Source: Oscheius dolichura | Lineage: Eukaryota; Nematoda; Chromadorea; Rhabditida; Rhabditidae | NCBI GenBank assembly: GCA_932521035.1 | Contig: OW051497.1 | Coordinates: 11,656,001 to 11,720,000 of the forward strand | Reading direction: 5' to 3' | Length of the DNA: 64,000 nt | Notes under the pieces: generated by a model | What the model saw: the letters and a program-made list of their open reading frames with translations, nothing else | The model's database searches: none | Told to the model about the DNA's origin: nothing | Made by a program: the position numbers and the translations under genes | In this document: positions 26,980 through 37,718 of the stretch, piece by piece | How positions within the stretch are numbered: position 1 is the stretch's first letter | Layout: every line of letters begins with the position of its first letter

Positions 26980-29253
26980 TTATGAAATATTTGAAAGTGA
27001 ATCCAGGGCCTTCACTTTCAGAACCGCTGGAGCCGAACTGGGAGGCAGAATACGAATATCTGTGACTATAGCCGTAACGAGATCGCTGGCAATGACTTCA
27101 TCAGGCTCTCGGTAGAGAAGAGCTATCCTCTTGTAAGGGAGAGTCGCCTAAAATACAACCAACTATTAAATAATGAGAATAATACTAACCTTGTCAACGA
27201 ATTTAAAGCTCTGGGCTAGACATACAGTAGGCAAATTGTAAAATTGAGAAAGCATACAAATTTGGGAAGTTCCCTTCGCACCAGACAGATTCCCATTAGA
27301 TAGAATCGAAGAACACCCCATAATAGTCAGAGAACTCTGGAAATATTCCAATAAAAGCAGAATGATTATTAACTCACAGATGGCATGACATGGGCAGCTG
27401 CATCAAGGATAGAATACTTCGTTGTGAAGCCGTTTTCAACCAGCCATAGAGCAAACTTGTACCCTCGTCCGTTCGGCTTGTCATCAATGACAGAACACGT
27501 AAGGTGTTGGTCCTTACATCGGGAGAGAACCTTCTCCATGACACGGTTGCTGAAAAAAAATGACTAGCCAGTAAAATAGTATTACCAATTGTAGAGAACC
27601 AGATGTTTAGCCTTCCTCAGTTTCACTTTGAGGTGACTAGCCATTTCGTCATAGGATCCCTCGAAATAATCATGAGAAATCTTTTGGACCCAGCCTTGAA
27701 CATGGTGGACGTCCTAGCAATGGTGTATAGCAATAAAAATATATAAATAATTACCGAACGAGTGCTCATTTTAGAGATTTCCCTCTTCAGCTGCTTCACA
27801 ATATTGCCAAGAGCAGCCGGCAGAGGAAACTGTCCGTCGTTATTAAGAAAGGCAATTTGGGTGCTGAGAGATTTGTTGACTTCAGCTCCGAATACTCCTA
27901 TCTCTTCATCTTTCACGATGGAAGGTTTCCCAGACTTGCCTTCCATCTCCTGCTCTATGGTGATACCGAGCAAGTCTCGGAAAAACTGAAATGATAAGGT
28001 AAGCACAGATCAGATGCTGACAATACCGCTCTAAATGCCAAAATAAACTCCATACAGAGATCGTCGATTTCATAAATAAGCTCCTTCTCACACTTGACGT
28101 ATAGATTATAAAAACTATAATGGATATCAGGGTTGTGAACAAGCGACGGAGGGGGGATATACACTTCCTCCACGGGTGTGGGAACATCGTCCTCCGTATC
28201 GTCCCGATGCAGATCTTAAAAACAACATAACAGGTATGGGCAAAGTTACCAAAGTTGACTTTCCGATCCTCTTCAAATTCTTTAGGTTTCCTTAGAGCAG
28301 ATTTCGGAAGGGGGCTCTCCTCTATGCCCTTTTTGGGGGTTGTGAAGCCGTTCGGCAAATTCTTTAAGGCAAGAAAAATATAAAAATAAGATGGGTATTG
28401 TTACCTTTCCTCGTTCAGTAGTAATCGAAGACTGCTCGCCGGAATCTGTCTCACTCTTCTTGGCAATGGCTGCTTCGGCTCGAACTTTCTTCGCAGCGGC
28501 TTTTTCCGCCCGCTGTTTCTTCTTTTCTTCCTGAGACATCTCAGGTCTCTGTGAGAAAACTTTAACGAAGAGATAAATTAATAACTTACAGCATATTGAT
28601 CTCCGTTATCAGTAGAAGGAGTTAACTCATTTTGCTGAATTGACGAAGTAGTTTGGCTCTCTCCAGCGGCTTCGGCTTCTTTTTTAGCTTTAGCTGCATC
28701 AGCTCTCGCCTTCTTCTCGGCAGCTTTAGCCTTTCGCTGAGCTTGCTTCTCTTCCTGACTCATTTCCGGCCGCTAAAAATAAACAACTAATAAAATAAAA
28801 GGCCAATTTCACTTCAAAGACGTTAGATTCGTTAGCTGAAGGGCCAGGATTGTCAGTACTTTGTGGAAGGGGCGACTTCTGCCTGGTGGGCACGCCTAAC
28901 ACGACTCCCATTGCCTCAACATGCTTAGACAAAGCTGCCAGTGACATCTGAAATAAATAAATTGATTAATGAGAGTTATAGTGAAAGCAGCGTGTCTGTG
29001 AGCAAGCGACGACATACAACGTAAATCAATGAAAAAGACGGAGAGTGTGGTTACAAACTGTGGTTAGACGTGGAGCATGCTCACAGATGCTTACCTTTAA
29101 TTGACTTACAGGGTCTTCTGGAGGGACTTCTTGTACTCGGGATTGTGCTGGAGGTTCTACTGTTGTCTCCGTCAACTCGTCTTTTCCCGTGTCTTCTTTT
29201 GGTTTGGACGTTGTACCGCTTTTATCAGGTTGATTAGACTTTTTCTTTCCCAT
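26980..29253 (-). CDS. EIF2B4: Translation initiation factor eIF2B, delta subunit
   Basis: Regulatory subunit of the guanine-exchange factor that recharges eIF2 with GTP. Exons: 29110-29253, 28813-28947, 28590-28772, 28405-28548, 28250-28361, 28027-28214, 27755-27985, 27586-27713, 27378-27549, 27190-27336, 26980-27147; 583 residues. The N-terminal 200 residues are charged, Lys/Ala-rich and probably disordered. The C-terminal half is the eIF2B alpha/beta/delta fold. Recognisable pieces are PLPAALGNIVKQLKREI, CSVIDDKPNGRG, MGCSSILSNGNLSGAKGTSQI, FKFVDK and the end LPPSSAPAVLKVK. The core is more diverged than usual. Exons 3 and 4 are tandem duplicates, both beginning RPEMSQEEK. Confidence 0.9.
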
Positions 29254-29933
29254 TGTGGCCTATCTAATAAATGATGGAAATAAACTGTATATAAAGAGCT
29301 CACCTTTATTGAAAAATAAATATTCCTGATAAATAAAAACCCGCGAAGGTAACCTTTGGTAGCTTGGGTAACAAACAGATAAATAGACTAGTGTTATAGT
29401 GTCAAACAGGTAGCAATTTGATGCAACAACTGTTGTCTGACGTACTGCACTCCGTTTACAAGTGCCCTTTCATTGAACGAATTACAATCTAATTCTTTAT
29501 GTAATTGAAACTAGGGTTCTTTTAATTCCGTTTTAGTTAATCGAAAATGCTTCTAGAGTGCTGACGAATGGAAATTCTGTAGATTAATAATGTTTCCGAC
29601 AGAAAATAGGGCACCTTACTTTGGGGTATTTTGTCCTGCGTTTACGCACAGACTCTGTTCATCCTGCAATAAATAGGAGCCGCTTCCCACATGTTTCTCA
29701 AAATACCCGTTGATTTATTTCTAATCGTTATCTCCCTTTTAATCTCTCTTATCCTATTTTTAAATATGCTACTTTCTACTTTTCGCTTACGTATTCTAAT
29801 TCCTTGGGAGGACGCGGAAATTATGTCCTATTGGGATAGAATAGTCAAAATAGCTTTACCTTCTTGTTTACTCGAATCCCTTATCATTTTGCTACAAGGC
29901 ACATTTTCAGAACATTTTCAAAATTGTTTACAC
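29254..29933. other. Intergenic region between divergent genes
   Basis: Contains the start regions of eIF2B delta (minus) and the orphan gene (plus). An open frame from 29691 runs into the orphan gene's first exon in another frame and is not supported. Confidence 0.5.
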
Positions 29934-30631
29934 ATGGAGGAGAGTACGCCCAATTCTCCCAGATTTAATTGGGATACGTTTATCCTTTTAAATGCTACTC
30001 TTAAACGGAATAGCGAGGTATCTTATTCCCCTTTTCATTTAATTAAAAAAATTTAGGAATTAGATTCGTCTTCTGTCTTCATGTCACCGACTATAACCCC
30101 CACATCTGTAGAGAAGACGCCAGCTGCTAACAGAGCGGGCACGTCGCAACAAGGAGACCGGTTCGATGAGATGGTTAGCTTGGCATCTTCCCTTTCATTT
30201 CTCAATCTTTAGGGGCAGATACCTCAGTTCAGGACGCCTGCAAGTGCGGATGTAGAAATGGAAGCCTCCTCATCAGGAGAACCTGAAGTGGACAAACGGA
30301 TGAAGCCGAATTCGAGAAAAAGAGGCAACGACGATAAGAATGCCGACATTGCGCCCAAGCATATTTGCGAGATGAACATGGACGAGATCGGAAAACTGGA
30401 AAGGTTGGAAACATATTCATAATTGTTATCGTTCTCTTGAGGGAGGAGACGGAAAGACGCCTGTCCATGGCACCAAGAAAGCGTAATTGTACAGTTTGGG
30501 TCAACGCTCCTCCTGCCAAGATTAGCCGAGGCCCTGCTTTTTCGTGTGCCGACTGTCCTCGTTGTCTTATGGCCTTCCAAAGAGTAAAGTCAACCGACGC
30601 TCGTCCTGTTCAAAGGCGGCTCGAGTTTTAA
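29934..30631 (+). CDS. Unrecognised protein with a C-terminal Cys cluster, probably nuclear
   Basis: Exons 29934-30017, 30057-30173, 30213-30403 and 30442-30631; 193 residues. The start lies 24 nt after a TTTTCAG acceptor. The first 130 residues are Ser/Thr/Pro-rich and charged, with a basic stretch (NSRKRGNDDK) that could be a nuclear signal. The C-terminal third is more ordered: an amphipathic EMNMDEIGKLEREETERR helix, then a basic RKRNCTVWVN strand and a CADCPRC cluster that may bind metal. I know no family with this pattern. The last intron uses a weak CTTGAG acceptor. Confidence 0.65.
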
Positions 30632-31590
30632 TCATTTGTGCAATCCATGATTCCGTTGAGTTTATCAGGTGCTTTTAATTATCCTACATTGTCTACTTGT
30701 AATCTTATTACTGGTGAAATAAATGCTTTACTCTTTTATTCAAATTTTTTACCAGGGGGGTTGTCATTCAACAATTCGTTAACTCGCTTGAATTCCATTT
30801 TTGAGTGTTGGGTTTGCCTGATGTTTACAAGTACTGATAGAAGCAGAAAAAACGGCTCCATACACTCGTGATATTCCATTCCTTAGTTTACCCTTTTCTT
30901 AGAAAAGCGTTTGAGCTGTCTTAAAAGAAAAGCTGTCTTCTAGATCATCTGTCCTCTGGCTAACGCTTTGCCTGCGCGACGTTTAGCGGCGAACAAGCGA
31001 AAAGATGGCAGCGGACTGGAGAAGCGTCTGAGACTTGTTATTACTCATTCCCCTCCTGTTTATAAATTCCTTTTTTATATTATTACAGGATTACTGTAAA
31101 ATCTTATTTAAAAACTTCCTTCAGGGCTTTTGAGCTACTCTATATTTATTTGAGTGTGTAGAAGAATTTTTCTTCCTCTCAATAGAGCTATTATCCTTCA
31201 TAGCCTCCTAGTCCGTTTTTCATTAATTGAGAACCTTGAGAAATTTAAAAACCGAGCCATTTCCGCCTGAAAATTTCTTCTTTTGAAAAAAAACCACCCT
31301 GCGCATAGGCGCCAAATCGATATTTTCATTATACATTTAAATCAATCATCTGGACGCGAGTGGGAGTCATTTTTCCTTTAAAATAATTGTTTATCTGCTC
31401 TACAGCGCCGTTTTTTATTGAAGAAAACTTGCATTAATCGAAAAAACCATAAAAGAAGGGTGCTTAGTTGGTAAACAATCGTTTTGAAATGATGTTTGCC
31501 ACCCGATTTCATTAAAATCTCCAATCTTTCCAGTAGTTGAAAGCTTTTTACAATTCTCAAATAACGAATTCTTACGGTTGTGATTTCAGA
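30632..31590. other. Intergenic region
   Basis: AT-rich, with an AATAAA near 30718 that could serve the orphan gene. Nothing else seen. Confidence 0.5.
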
Positions 31591-34500
31591 ATGGTGTCGA
31601 CTACCTCGTCCTCGTCCTCTTCGTCCTCTTCTTCCGGCTCATCTTCAGACAGTGACGTATGTATTCTTATTTTTCATTTTTTAAGCTTTTTTATTTTCAG
31701 AGCTCGTCCAACAGTTCCCGTCTTAGTATTTCCCAGACTGCTCGAAAGACGGCTGCGCCCGCATCGGCTTCGGCAGCTGTTGATGATGTACAGCAGCCAA
31801 CTGTAGAACCGATTCGGGAGCCTGAACCTGCTCCTGAGGCGGTTCCTGAGCCAATGCCAATGCGTGAACCAACACCCCCTCCTGCCCGGGCTGTTGTTGA
31901 AACACAGAAGAAGGCAAAACCTCCTGCAAAGGCTACTGGTAACAAGAGACGGCGACAGGGCAGCGACAGTGAGGATGAGGTGGGCCCTTTATTGATTTAT
32001 TTTACTAGTGTAAAATTTTCAGCATTATAAACAGTTTAAACACCTTTTTGACACAAAGGAAGAGTATTTGGAATGTATGGGCAAGAGTGAAATGCAAAAG
32101 GAGCAAATTATTTATGACAAAATGGAACAATATGAAACAAGGAAGGAAAGGCAGGGCTCCCTTATTTATTTCGTATTAGTTTTGCTTTATAGGGAGAGAA
32201 TTGAAAGAACATTAGCTGCTAGAGAACGCGGAGAAGAACCAAAGCCTTCAGACGACGAATATAATAACCGTTCTCCCACTCCGAAGAAAACCCGAGCTCG
32301 CCCACCAAAGAAGGCTCCAGCAAAGCCCAAATCTCCTGTCACAGATGACGAGATTGGTGTCGGATTGGATGCAACGTTCCACAAACCTACTGAAATTATT
32401 CGAAAGAAGAAGCAGAAGTCGGCTATGGCTTCATTAACCCAGAAGCGAAAGGAGAAGGAAAAGAAAGAAGGTGATTATTTCGCCGGATCATTAACTTTTT
32501 TACTTTTCCAGAAAAGAAGAGAGAACTCAACCTGGACGATATTTTTGGAAATGACAGTGACAGCAGTTCTTCTAGTTCCAGTTCCAGTTCAAGCTCTTCT
32601 AGCAGCTCTGACAGCAGTTCCGAAGACGAAGCGAGAGAACCCGTCCAAGTGGAAAACGTTAAACCGGTTAGTAGTTCTCCTTTCTTTGTTTTTATTATTC
32701 TATTTCCAGATCGAAAAAATAGACGAGTTGAGCAGAGCTCGGATTTCTCGTTATTTCCTCAAGAAAATTATTCACACTCCTTTTTTGGCGGATGTTGCGA
32801 TAGGAGCCTATGCCTACATTAATGTGGGCAGAGTACCAACCAATACCAGCAACATGCGTATTGTGAAAATCACCGATGTTGTGGAACTGGAGACGGCCTA
32901 TACCTTGGAGGAGACCCGAACCAACAAAGCCATCAAAACCAAATGGGGTAAGGAGTTATCCGATTCATTGTATAAGTTTCCTTTCCAGGAGCCTATGAGA
33001 AAACCTACCCTATCAAAATTGTCTCCAACAGACCGTTTGAAGACCAAGAATTCTTGGAATGGAGGCATTTCACTGAAAAGGAGGATCAACTGCCTACATT
33101 GAATGAAATTATTGAAAAGGAGACACAGATGAAATCAAAGCGCAATTTCCAATGGACTCAAGAAGTCGTCAATCACGTTAGTATTTGAATTTGTTTGCTT
33201 TTTTGGTGAATACTGGGGATAGTCAGAGTTTATTTCTTCCGGTCTATCATAGGATTTACGACGCGTTACTCATTTTTGAGTAAAAGACAAACATGCTTTT
33301 CTCACTAAATTTCGGCAAGTGCTTGATAATGTGCGAAAAACATAGAAAATGCTGAAAACATCCGGTTTTCTGGAGATTTAACAATCAGTTTGACTAAACT
33401 AGAGAGAAATTTCTGTTTCAGGTTGTTGCCGAGAAAAAGAAGTTTGCACCCGGTCATACAAATTACGCCATGATGAAACACGACCTTATTAGCAAGAGAG
33501 TGAGTCATTTTTCTTTTTGTCTTATTTACGCGCACTATCGTGATCGATTCTTTCCGCTGCCGTTGTTACGCGATGCTTGACAGGTTGACAGTACACCAGA
33601 CATCCAATTAACAACTTTATTAAATGCGAAGTGAATAGAAAAAAACCGTGGAAAGTCTATAGAAAGAAGGACTAGGTATCACAGTTTTTGGGGAAAAGTT
33701 CATGGCTGAGCGCCGGTGGTAATCACTCGATTGCTGGGCTCGTTCTCTCCTCTCCAGGCCTTAAGCTTGAGGATGGTTTCGATACAGAACAGGACAGTCA
33801 ATGCTACGCAGAGGATCTGCAAGGGGGGAATTACTCTCGAGCCGCCGGTTTGCACTTACAGCACTCATGATGGCGGCGCCTCTTCCATCAGTTCCCCAAC
33901 TAGCGGACAAGTGGACCATGAGCCAGATGGAAATAAAATAGAAGACGGTGTTGATTCCGTAGAACAAGAGCTCCTAAAGATTACTTTGTTCGTGAACTAT
34001 GAGGGTCTACCACAACGATGAGACCTTCCCTAGTAGCCTCGTCACGAATAGTGAGATGAGGAAAGCAGACGTATCCCAGAAGGAATACAGCAACCACGAG
34101 CATTGTCTCGAAGGTGATGTGCTCGGTCCATGCGGCGGTGGTTGAACGGCGATCGGCACAAATTGCAAGTACGAAGGCAACAAAAGCCAGAGCCTGAACA
34201 CTTTTGCCGTCAGTGTAAAAAGCGAGAGAAAACCCACAATCTCAGCCAGCTTCAAAACGCCGGCTAGGGTTCCCATAAAGCCGGTATTCAGCTGTCCTTG
34301 ACGGTTGTTAGGAATAATTTGAATCTTGTTAGCCATATGAAATTGAAGCTTCTTCTTTTCTTTAGTTGGTTGGCTGTAAAGGCTGCTGTTGTGGTAGTTG
34401 TTGTGGGGGTGGGAACCTGGCATGTCCGGGGCGGTGCAGCTCGCTCTGGGAAGCCTCCTTGGCAGGACCCAGGTCTACGGTAGTTTGGGCGGGATCCTCG

Positions 34501-37064
34501 TCAGACCTCAACATCTAAAAAGTGTTTGAAAAACCATAATTGATGATGTGTAAAAAGCGGGGAAAGATGGCTGAGAGTGGGAGAACAGAGAAGACCATTT
34601 CAGAAATTGATTGTTTTCCCGCGAGCGTGTAATAAAGTGAGAGAAACGTCAAGAACCAGGGACTGTTATTTACAATAAGTGGGTCTTACTTGTTTCGAAA
34701 GGGTGTGGATAACACTAGGGGATATGTAGATGTGACCCCGAGATAGGCATCTTCGCCCTGGTTTACATACGCCTCCTTATGGGTCCCCGAATAACAGACA
34801 GTAGTTATAGTATTAACCTCAAACCGGGGAGCGAGAGAGGGTTATTGATTAAGTTGAGTAGGAAAAATAGGCCCCCGGAGAGAAAGGTGAGAGGGATTAT
34901 GCCATTCATTACCGGGGGAGAAGGGCTCTCTCGTTTGGGATTTGACGGCCGATTGCAACCTTGAACGGCGTCTGAGACCGACTAGCAATCTCTCGCCCCC
35001 AATTCTCAAGTAGTATCAATTGATAGCGTATTGACCTCTCGGTAAAAAAACATAGCCAAAATAAGGATAGAGAGTTGTTATTTTCCGGCCTGATGGACCA
35101 TTGCGCGGGGCTGAAGGGAGACCCTGTGTACTGATGCGTGCAGTAAATCCGGTCTCTAGCAATCAGCAGTCTCAAAATGCATCCAGATGAATATGAATCA
35201 TTTTTTCTGGTGCTTCTTTGTCATTAAAAGTTCCTCGAGCGAGGCTCTCTGCCAGTTGTTCGCGTTACTTTTTTTGCTCCGCAACAAAAACTGCTGACGG
35301 GAGGAATCTGCTCTATCTTACAACGTTGTTAGCTTTTTAAAAGGAGAGGGGCTTTCAGGAAGGCGGCGGATTATGAAATGTTTTCCTTTACTCGACATGA
35401 CCTTTACAAAGCGGTAGCGCGGAACGGTGTCAAGTGTGTATGATAGTCTGGCAGACGACGCATCGCAGATTGGGTTAGGAGTGAGGGAAAGGGCTATTTA
35501 TAATTACTGATGGGCATCATCCGCGACGGGGACAGCTGACGGATTAGAACTGTTTTCTAGTAGTGCAGGTTCCTAAGTAAATAGCGTACTTCGGCAAAGG
35601 AAGTTATTGCAGCGGGCAATGGGCGTTTCCCTATCACCTTTTCAAGATGGCAACGAATTGAAATGGCAGAAGAAAGATGATATACGACAGGCGAAACAGA
35701 ATAAGCCGAACATTCATCTTCCATCCTTTTACCGTTCTTTCGTTCTTTTGTTAGAAAAGCACATGGAGACACAAAGACAGAATTACAATGGCTGCTATGG
35801 TACAGTAATGTCAGAAAAACGATCAAAATAGAAGAAATTCGTGGAAAAAATTGGCATTCTTTGAAAGAAAGGGGCTCACCAGTCGGGTTTCCGTTCCTCC
35901 ATGTCCATTGGAAACGATAACAGTGTCTGCTCCGTCCATTTTTCGTCTCAAAGTGCGAGGGCTTTTACTTCCTGTAAAAAGTGGTGTATAGTAAATGAAC
36001 GGTACTCTATGAACGCATGTTAGCGTCCACCGGGCGCAGAGCGTCTACCCCTCGCTGTAAAACAAGAAAGTAAACATAGTTGAGAAGTAGGATCGACTCA
36101 GTGGAAGTAACTTTGTGAGAGAGCGAGTGATAGGGACGGAAGTTATGTTCTACTCAATCAATTAATGTCTGCTACATACCGACAACTGATGAAGTGAAGT
36201 AGTCCGCTGCTAGATTGTTGGGTAGAAGGAACATTAAGATGTGTCGCTAGCCACAACTTGTGTAATACCCCTTTTTTGATATATTTCTTCCGATGAATGT
36301 TTTCTATCCATCAAACTAATGGGATCTGCAGCTCATATTTCACTGAAACATTGTGCGCAATGGCGTAAATTCATTTAAAGAACAACTGTTCATCTAACGA
36401 GTTAATTAATCTCTTCCGCTTTCAGCTAGTCTGTGAAGAAAATAACGACATTGAGGGAGCTTCCAAGCTACAGAAGGAAATTGATGCCTTGGAAAAGAAA
36501 GCCTCCGAGCTAGAGACAAAGAGACAGGGTGACCTCGCCCATGTAAATATGATCAACCAAAGAAATCGAAGCATTCAACGAGATAAGTTCCTATCTGGCA
36601 AAGTGAAGGTCCGTCCCCCATTTTTATATGTTTACCAAGTACTTTTTCAGGCTGATCCCACTGACGGAAATGACCCTTTCACTCGCAAAAACGAAAGGAT
36701 GAGGGTGGTGTGTGGAACAGCCAAGGCGGCTGATGGATCCATCATCAAGAAGGTGGAAGTCACAAAGGAGACTGTTGTCACTACCACAACTGCTGTAGCT
36801 GCTGCTTCTGCCTCTTCTTCCGCTTCGAAGAAAGACGACAAAAAAGAAGCTCCGAAGGCTGTCAACCTTTACGAGCTCCACGGTTCCGTCAATTTCGACA
36901 TCGACTTCAGTGAGTTATAGTTACCGTACTCCCATATTTGAGATGATCCCTTTAATCTTCCTATAACATAACGTATTCCAGGCACACTACCATCTCTCCC
37001 ATCTATGGGTCTACGAGACGGCCCCTCCAGTATCCCAACCTCCAGTAAGAGTATATATAATTAG
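31591..37064 (+). CDS. RTF1: RTF1, Paf1-complex transcription elongation factor (Plus3 domain)
   Basis: Eleven exons: 31591-31656, 31701-31979, 32023-32150, 32193-32470, 32512-32666, 32710-32947, 32989-33176, 33422-33499, 36426-36608, 36651-36909, 36982-37064; 644 residues. The N-terminus is Ser/acid-rich, followed by Lys-rich linkers and a serine tract. The Plus3 domain begins at KIDELSRARISRYF and continues through GRVPTNTSNMRIVKI and FLEWRHF. A coiled-coil (EKKASELETKRQ) and the conserved INQRNRSIQRDKFL segment follow. It works in RNA polymerase II elongation and histone marking. Intron 32151-32192 has a GC donor (AAAG|GCAGGG), is 42 nt and open in frame, so retention would not break the protein. 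Intron 33500-36425 is 2.9 kb and hosts an antisense gene. The ATG sits 1 nt after a TTTCAG acceptor. Confidence 0.95.
33700..35939 (-). CDS. MARVEL-domain four-span membrane protein nested in the RTF1 intron
   Basis: Exons 35880-35939 (tentative first), 34417-34514, 34238-34373, 34011-34193, 33860-33973 and 33700-33816; 235 residues. Four hydrophobic spans are visible: FMGTLAGVLKLAEIALAFVAF, MLVVAVFLLGYVCF, YGINTVFYFISIWLMV and ILCVALTVLFCIETIL. Both ends are hydrophilic and probably cytoplasmic, as in MARVEL/CMTM proteins, which organise membrane contacts and vesicles. Every exon joins in phase. The first exon encodes a short start (MDGADTVIVSNGHGG) with a GTGAGC donor; an alternative start is the ATG at 34514 directly after TTTTTAG. 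The whole gene lies inside RTF1 intron 8 on the opposite strand. The rest of that intron shows nothing clear. Confidence 0.85.
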
Positions 37065-37718
37065 GAATTCTTTCCTTTGATGCGAGCCATCTTGTATTTT
37101 TGAAAGTTATATTTTTCTATTTTTGTCCGACGTGTTTCCAACAGAATTGTAAGATGCCTTAGGTTAGACGCGTACCGTATCGGTGTTGTTAGTCACTAAT
37201 TTCTTCCTTTCCCCTCAAAACAAGATACTTTAAAGCTTCTGTGTACTACTCTGCATATTTATTTTTGTAAGAATAAAGTTTTTTCCTAAAAAAAGAAAAA
37301 AAAGCATCCCTGTAATGGACACCACCTGGACTTCCAAATGTGAGCTCTCCGACTTCAATTATATGCCGGCCAGGTGCGCGGACGGCATTGTCTCACCGGC
37401 ACCAATGGCAATTGCCGTTTTATTGCCACTCTTCTGATCTGACCCTATGCCATGCGCTGGCAATATACCGTGTTATTCTTTTTTGTCTAAGACGTGCTTC
37501 CCTGTATCAAGGGTGGCCTTCTTCTCCCCCGGTCTCAATCTGAGGTAGACCTTTGGCAAATCGCCTGGTGTTGAGGTCAACCACTCGCCTAAAAGAGGTG
37601 AGGATTAAAGGGTCGACCGCTTCCAACGCCCTATTTCTTCTGTATGCTAGTAGTAGTTTCCTGTCTATCTCTCTTCCTTGCCCATTTCCGTTCCGTGTCA
37701 ATTGCCCTTTTTCAGACC
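37065..37718. other. Short intergenic region
   Basis: Holds the RTF1 3' end (AATAAA near 37272, then an A-rich run) and the upstream region of the TIL/SOD gene. Nothing else seen. Confidence 0.5.

Noticed and set aside
29691-30056. Hydrophobic open frame of 121 codons
   Set aside because: It crosses a trans-splice-like acceptor and the orphan gene's first exon in a different frame; the spliced model explains the region better.
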